NCBI GenBank assembly: GCA_001637315.1
Contig: LSZA01000028.1
Coordinates: forward strand, 1-40,296
DNA from: Phormidium willei BDU 130791
GTDB taxonomy: Bacteria > Cyanobacteriota > Cyanobacteriia > Cyanobacteriales > Geitlerinemataceae
Reading direction: 5' to 3'
DNA: 40,296 bases
Part shown: positions 35,945 through 40,296 of the stretch, piece after piece
Layout: each line of letters opens with the position of its first letter
Numbering within the stretch: the stretch's first letter is position 1
Made by a program: the position numbers and the translations under genes
Notes under the pieces: generated by a model
What the model was told of the DNA's origin: nothing
The model's input: only the letters and a program-made list of their open reading frames with translations
Database searches by the model: none

Positions 35945-38900
35945 ATGTTCACCCACGTCAAGCCCACCGTTCGCCACATCCAGGCTCCCGACGACCTCAA
36001 CGGTCGCACCCTAATCAAGGTGGTCTATGTCGTGCTCGAATCGCAATATCAGAGTGCCTTGTCCGCCGCCGCCCAAGCCATCAACGCCAACAACCCCAAC
36101 CTGGCCATCGAACTGAGCGGCTACCTCATCGAAGAACTGCGCGACCCTGAAAACTGCGAAGACCTGAAACGGGATGTCGCCCAAGCCAACATCTTCATCG
36201 GCTCCCTCATCTTCATCGAAGACCTGGCCGAAAAAGTCATCGAAGCCGTCCAACCCGCCCGGGACAACCTCGACGCCGCCATCGTCTTCCCCTCCATGCC
36301 CGAAGTCATGCGCCTCAACAAACTGGGCAGCTTCTCCATGGCGCAACTCGGACAATCCAAAAGCGCCATCGCCCAGTTCATGAGAAAGCGCAAAGAGCAA
36401 TCCGGCGCCTCCTTCCAAGACGGAATGCTCAAACTGCTGCGGACCCTGCCCAAAGTCCTCAAATACATGCCCGTGGACAAAGCCCAGGACGCGCGTAACT
36501 TCATGCTGAGCTTCCAATACTGGCTCGGCGGGTCCCCCGACAACCTGGAGAACTTCCTACTCATGTTGGCAGACAAATACGTCCTGCCCGAGGGGAACCA
36601 AAACGTCACCTACAACGACCCCGTCGTCTACCCCGACATGGGCATCTGGCATCCTCTCGCCCCCCAGATGTTCGAAGACGTCAAAGAATACCTCAACTGG
36701 TATAACTCCCGTCGAGACATCAGCGACGACCACAAAGACCCCCTCGCCCCCACCGTTGGCCTCGTCCTACAACGGACCCACCTCGTTACCGGAGACGACG
36801 CCCACTACGTGGCCATGGTTCAAGAATTTGAATCCCTCGGTGCCCGCGTCATTCCCATCTTCTCCGGCGGACTCGACTTCTCCCAACCCGTCAACAAATT
36901 CTTCTGGGAACAAGGGGAAACCGATAACCCCAACAACAAAGCCCTCGTCGATGTCGTCGTCTCCCTCACCGGCTTTGCCCTCGTCGGTGGTCCCGCCCGT
37001 CAAGACCACCCCAAAGCCATCGACTCCCTCAAGCGGCTCAACTGCCCCTACATGGTCGCCCTGCCCCTCGTCTTCCAAACCACCGAAGAATGGGAAGACA
37101 GCGACCTAGGACTGCACCCGATTCAAGTCGCCCTACAAATTGCCATCCCCGAACTCGACGGGGCCATCGAACCCATCGTCCTCTCCGGTCGCGATGGGGC
37201 CACCGGCAAAGCCCACGCCATGCAAGACCGCATCGAAGCCGTGGCCACCCGGGCTATGAAATGGGCCAACCTGCGGCGTAAACCCAAACTCCATAAAAAA
37301 GTTGCCATCACCATCTTCAGCTTCCCCCCCGACAAAGGCAACGTCGGAACCGCCGCCTATCTCGACGTCTTCGGCAGCATTCACGAAGTCGCCACCGCCC
37401 TGCAACGCAACGGCTACCGCATCGAAGACCTGCCCGAGAATCCCCAGGAGTTGATGAACGCGGTCATCCATGATGCCGCTGCCCAGTACGCCAGCCCTGA
37501 ACTCAACGTGGCCTATCGGATGCCCGTTGACGAATACGAAAACCTCACCCCCTACGCCAAACGCTTAGAAGAAAACTGGGGGTCTGCACCCGGAACCCTC
37601 AACAGCGACGGGCAAAACCTCTTGGTGTACGGGAAACAATTCGGCAACCTGTTTATCGGCGTCCAACCCACCTTTGGCTACGAAGGCGACCCGATGCGCT
37701 TATTATTTAGCCGTTCCGCCAGCCCCCACCATGGCTTCGCCGCCTACTACACCTATCTCGAACAGATTTGGCAAGCCGACGCCGTTTTGCACTTTGGCAC
37801 CCATGGTTCCCTGGAGTTCATGCCCGGAAAACAAATGGGGATGTCGGGAATGTGTTACCCCGATAGTTTGATTGGCAACATTCCCAACCTCTACTACTAC
37901 GCCGCCAACAACCCCAGCGAAGCGACCATCGCCAAACGCCGCAGCTACGCCGAAACCATTTCCTACCTCACCCCACCAGCGGAAAACGCCGGTCTGTATA
38001 AGGGACTCAAGGAACTCGGCGAACTCGTGGGGTCCTACCAAACCCTCAAAGATGGCGGACGGGGGGTTCCCATCGTCAACACCATCGTTGAGAAAGCCCG
38101 TATGGTCAATCTCGACAAAGACATCGACTTCCCCGACGCCGATGCAAAAGACCTCAGTCAAGAGGAACGGGATACCATCGTTGGCTTGGTGTACAAACAA
38201 CTGATGGAAATCGAGTCGCGGTTATTACCCTGTGGCTTACACGTCATTGGTAAACCCCCGACAGCGGAAGAAGCCGTCGCCACCCTGGTCAATATCGCCA
38301 GCATCGACCGGGAAGAAGAAGGTATTGTGGGTCTCCCCAGTCTCTTGGCCCAAAGTCTCGACCGCAACATCCAAGACATTTACAGCAACAACGATAAAGG
38401 GGTTCTCGCCGATGTGGAATTGAACCAGAAAATCGTTGAAGCCACCCGCGAGTGTGTTGGGGCCATGGTGGCTGAGAAAACCGATAGCGATGGCCGGGTT
38501 CGTTTGGAGAATCTGGGCAACTGGCTGCAACGGATGATTAAGGATGAACCTTGGTATGAGGTTCTTAAGGCGGCTGGCTTCCATCGGGTAGATAAAGAGG
38601 CGTTAGACAAGCTGATTGAGTATCTCAACTTCTGTCTCAAACAGGTTTGCGCGGATAATGAACTGGGGTCTCTGTTGCGGGCCTTGGAAGGGGAATATGT
38701 GCTACCGGGCCCCGGTGGTGACCCCATCCGCAACCCCGATGTCTTGCCCACGGGTAAAAATATCCATGCCCTCGACCCTCAAGCGATTCCCACCGCAGCA
38801 GCGGTTCAGGCGGCTAAGATTGTGGTTGACCGCTTGGTGGAACGGCAACGCCAGGAAAATGGCAATGAGTATCCCGAAACTATCGCCTGTGTGCTGTGGG

Positions 38901-39940
38901 GAACGGATAATATCAAGACCTATGGCGAATCTTTGGCCCAAATCATGTGGATGGTTGGGGTGAAGCCGGTTCCTGATACTTTGGGACGGGTGAATAAGTT
39001 GGACTTGATTCCTTTAGAGGAGTTGGGCCGGCCTCGGATTGACGTGGTGGTCAACTGTTCTGGGGTCTTCCGCGACTTGTTTGTGAATCAGATGGCCTTG
39101 TTGGATAAGGCAATTAAGATGGCAGCGGAAGCGGATGAACCTGTGGAGATGAACTTTGTCCGCAAACACGCCATTAAACAAGCCGAGGAGATGGGGGTCA
39201 ACCTGCGTCAAGCGGCGACTCGCGTGTTCTCCAATGCCTCGGGGTCCTATGCGGCCAATATCAACTTGGCGGTGGAGAATAGCACTTGGGAGGAGGAGTC
39301 GGAGTTACAAGAGATGTATCTGACTCGTAAGTCCTTCGCCTTCAATGCGGATAATCCTGGCATGATGGAACAGGACCGCAAGGTGTTTGAGTCAGCGTTG
39401 TCGACGGCGGATGCAACCTTCCAAAACTTGGATTCTTCGGAAATCAGTTTAACGGATGTGTCCCACTACTTCGATTCTGACCCAACGAAGGTGGTCTCGA
39501 AGTTACGCAAGGATGGCAAGAAACCCAATTCCTATATTGCCGATACGACGACGGCCAATGCTCAGGTTCGCAGTCTTTCGGAAACGGTGCGTCTGGATTC
39601 CCGGACGAAGATGCTGAACCCGAAATGGTATGAGGGGATGTTGTCTCATGGCTATGAGGGGGTTCGGGAACTCTCGAAACGCTTGGTGAACACCATGGGT
39701 TGGTCGGCGACGGCGGACGCGGTGGATAACTGGGTGTATGAGGAGGCGAATGACACCTTTATTAAGGATAAGGAGATGCAGGAACGCCTGATGAATCTCA
39801 ATCCTCATTCCTTCCGCAAGATGGTGGGAACGTTGCTGGAGGTCCATGGCCGTGGCTATTGGGAAACCAGTGATGAGAACCTCGAACGTCTGATGGACTT
39901 GTATCAACAGGTTGAAGACCGGATTGAAGGGGTTGAGTGA
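35945..39940 (+). CDS. chlH: Magnesium chelatase subunit H
   Basis: ChlH is the porphyrin-binding, catalytic subunit that inserts Mg2+ into protoporphyrin IX with ChlI and ChlD, the first step dedicated to chlorophyll. It is 1331 aa, the normal length. The N-terminal ~170 residues are the ChlH-specific domain ([40 protein letters not shown]). The cobaltochelatase-like body includes [53 protein letters not shown] and [20 protein letters not shown]. It ends ...[15 protein letters not shown] precedes the ATG. GC skew and third-base choice change sharply about two thirds through (near 38.3-38.5 kb). The right end of a TnpB element begins at its stop codon. Confidence 0.98.
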   Translation: MFTHVKPTVRHIQAPDDLNGRTLIKVVYVVLESQYQSALSAAAQAINANNPNLAIELSGYLIEELRDPENCEDLKRDVAQANIFIGSLIFIEDLAEKVIEAVQPARDNLDAAIVFPSMPEVMRLNKLGSFSMAQLGQSKSAIAQFMRKRKEQSGASFQDGMLKLLRTLPKVLKYMPVDKAQDARNFMLSFQYWLGGSPDNLENFLLMLADKYVLPEGNQNVTYNDPVVYPDMGIWHPLAPQMFEDVKEYLNWYNSRRDISDDHKDPLAPTVGLVLQRTHLVTGDDAHYVAMVQEFESLGARVIPIFSGGLDFSQPVNKFFWEQGETDNPNNKALVDVVVSLTGFALVGGPARQDHPKAIDSLKRLNCPYMVALPLVFQTTEEWEDSDLGLHPIQVALQIAIPELDGAIEPIVLSGRDGATGKAHAMQDRIEAVATRAMKWANLRRKPKLHKKVAITIFSFPPDKGNVGTAAYLDVFGSIHEVATALQRNGYRIEDLPENPQELMNAVIHDAAAQYASPELNVAYRMPVDEYENLTPYAKRLEENWGSAPGTLNSDGQNLLVYGKQFGNLFIGVQPTFGYEGDPMRLLFSRSASPHHGFAAYYTYLEQIWQADAVLHFGTHGSLEFMPGKQMGMSGMCYPDSLIGNIPNLYYYAANNPSEATIAKRRSYAETISYLTPPAENAGLYKGLKELGELVGSYQTLKDGGRGVPIVNTIVEKARMVNLDKDIDFPDADAKDLSQEERDTIVGLVYKQLMEIESRLLPCGLHVIGKPPTAEEAVATLVNIASIDREEEGIVGLPSLLAQSLDRNIQDIYSNNDKGVLADVELNQKIVEATRECVGAMVAEKTDSDGRVRLENLGNWLQRMIKDEPWYEVLKAAGFHRVDKEALDKLIEYLNFCLKQVCADNELGSLLRALEGEYVLPGPGGDPIRNPDVLPTGKNIHALDPQAIPTAAAVQAAKIVVDRLVERQRQENGNEYPETIACVLWGTDNIKTYGESLAQIMWMVGVKPVPDTLGRVNKLDLIPLEELGRPRIDVVVNCSGVFRDLFVNQMALLDKAIKMAAEADEPVEMNFVRKHAIKQAEEMGVNLRQAATRVFSNASGSYAANINLAVENSTWEEESELQEMYLTRKSFAFNADNPGMMEQDRKVFESALSTADATFQNLDSSEISLTDVSHYFDSDPTKVVSKLRKDGKKPNSYIADTTTANAQVRSLSETVRLDSRTKMLNPKWYEGMLSHGYEGVRELSKRLVNTMGWSATADAVDNWVYEEANDTFIKDKEMQERLMNLNPHSFRKMVGTLLEVHGRGYWETSDENLERLMDLYQQVEDRIEGVE

Positions 39941-39980
39941 CATCCTCCCACGCTAATTCAAACGTGAGTTCCCGTATGCC

Positions 39981-40155
39981 CTAGGGTACGTTAATGGCTG
40001 CATTCCAATCTCTATCAATGACAAAACCGCAATGAGGACAGCGGTGGGTTCTCATTGATAGAGATTTCTTGACCTTCTTCCCGCTGTTGGAGCAATTCTG
40101 GCTCGTAATATCGGGGAGGAACAGCAACCGTTGCCACCCCCAGCACTTTACCGAT
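39981..40155 (-). pseudogene. TnpB C-terminal fragment, frameshifted
   Basis: The C-terminal zinc ribbon of TnpB/OrfB: TSQNCSNSGKKVKKSLSMRT, HRCPHCGFVIDRDWNAAINV. The preceding GKVLGVATVAVPPRY is in another frame; removing one T at 40107-40108 joins them as VPPRYTSQNC. The second zinc cysteine (SNCG in the family) is Ser here. The stop is at 39981-39983. Two lesions and loss of the RuvC body make it a dead gene. Confidence 0.8.
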
Positions 40156-40296
40156 GCTATCCACAACCCGGTCTTCTCCTGTTAGAGGGGCTTGGCAATG
40201 CTGGCAGGTCTCGGGTTGATGCTCGATGATCTCGCTGCGTTGACTCGGTTCGTATAAGTGTCATCCAAATCCTTTGTGTCCTTTCTGCCCTCCTCG
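40156..40296 (-). pseudogene. IS66-type transposase N-terminal fragment with stop codon
   Basis: The minus strand reads GGQKGHKGFG, an in-frame TGA (40261-40263), then HLYEPSQRSEIIEHQPETCQ and HCQAPLTGED. GGQ-GH and the EHxPxxCxxC zinc finger are typical of the N-terminal region of IS66 transposases. It runs directly, in frame, into the TnpB fragment, so the junction is a recombination scar. It is cut by the window edge. Confidence 0.6.

Larger units (their letters stand above)
39941..40296 (-). mobile_element. Decayed TnpB (IS200/IS605-like) element fused to IS66 debris
   Basis: Minus strand, running off the window edge. From the outside in: an IS66 transposase N-terminal fragment, the C-terminus of a TnpB, then a right-end region with a hairpin (CACG at 39949-39952, CGTG at 39963-39966) and the GCGTGGGAGGATGTCA type of ending I associate with cyanobacterial TnpB elements. 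The end falls at the chlH stop codon. It is a chimera of two unrelated insertion sequences and cannot be functional as seen. Confidence 0.7.

Noticed and set aside
36011..36609. Two long minus-strand frames (168 and 162 codons)
   Set aside because: Antisense to the 5' part of chlH, created by its strong C-ended codon bias.

Overview
The window is from a cyanobacterium, most likely a filamentous one; I cannot name the genus. The evidence is the very frequent HIP1 octamer GCGATCGC and the gene content: chlH for chlorophyll, plant-type crtP-crtB for carotenoids, a phylloquinone-type menE, a cyanobacterial Hfq beside dapF, and the cyanobacterial two-domain ThiE. No rRNA, tRNA or CRISPR array was recognised.

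Layout. 0.2-9.4 kb: a possible tiny membrane peptide, thiE-menE (minus), a secreted DUF1565-type protein, an orphan PD-(D/E)XK nuclease (minus), dapF (minus) and hfq. An IscB/HEARO element (structured RNA plus RuvC-HNH nuclease, with the same hairpin at both ends) is lodged between hfq and a secreted M23 peptidase. 9.6-19.8 kb: ComFB-family protein, L,D-transpeptidase (minus), AddB-like nuclease, PPK2 kinase, small membrane protein, MlaE-type lipid permease, ABC exporter and GT4 glycosyltransferase. 20-24 kb: NDP-sugar pyrophosphorylase fused to a degenerate phosphomutase domain, ssb and rsmG. 24.5-30.3 kb: crtP-crtB, UvrD-like helicase (minus) and proline iminopeptidase. 30.6-33.9 kb: divergent dndB and dndC of DNA phosphorothioate modification, with no dndA, dndD or dndE beside them. 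33.9-40.3 kb: a GAF/zinc-ribbon/pseudo-receiver protein (minus), chlH, and the wreck of a TnpB element spliced to IS66 debris exactly at the chlH stop codon.

How the genes work together. crtP and crtB overlap and carry out consecutive carotenoid steps; thiE-menE look co-transcribed. The AddB-like nuclease and the UvrD-like helicase could act as a pair in double-strand-break processing, although they lie 13 kb apart. Most of the rest is housekeeping.

Most interesting: (1) the IscB/omega-RNA element without a transposase next to hfq; (2) the orphan dndB/dndC pair, whose dndC changes composition mid-gene; (3) the TnpB right end abutting chlH, whose RNA guide would be antisense to chlH; (4) GC-skew patches that ignore coding strand and flip inside genes; (5) many exact short tandem duplications, some carrying stop codons, and a palindromic repeat inserted in frame within rsmG. 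Coordinates and motifs come from reading the sequence; family assignments are from memory of conserved motifs and no database was searched.
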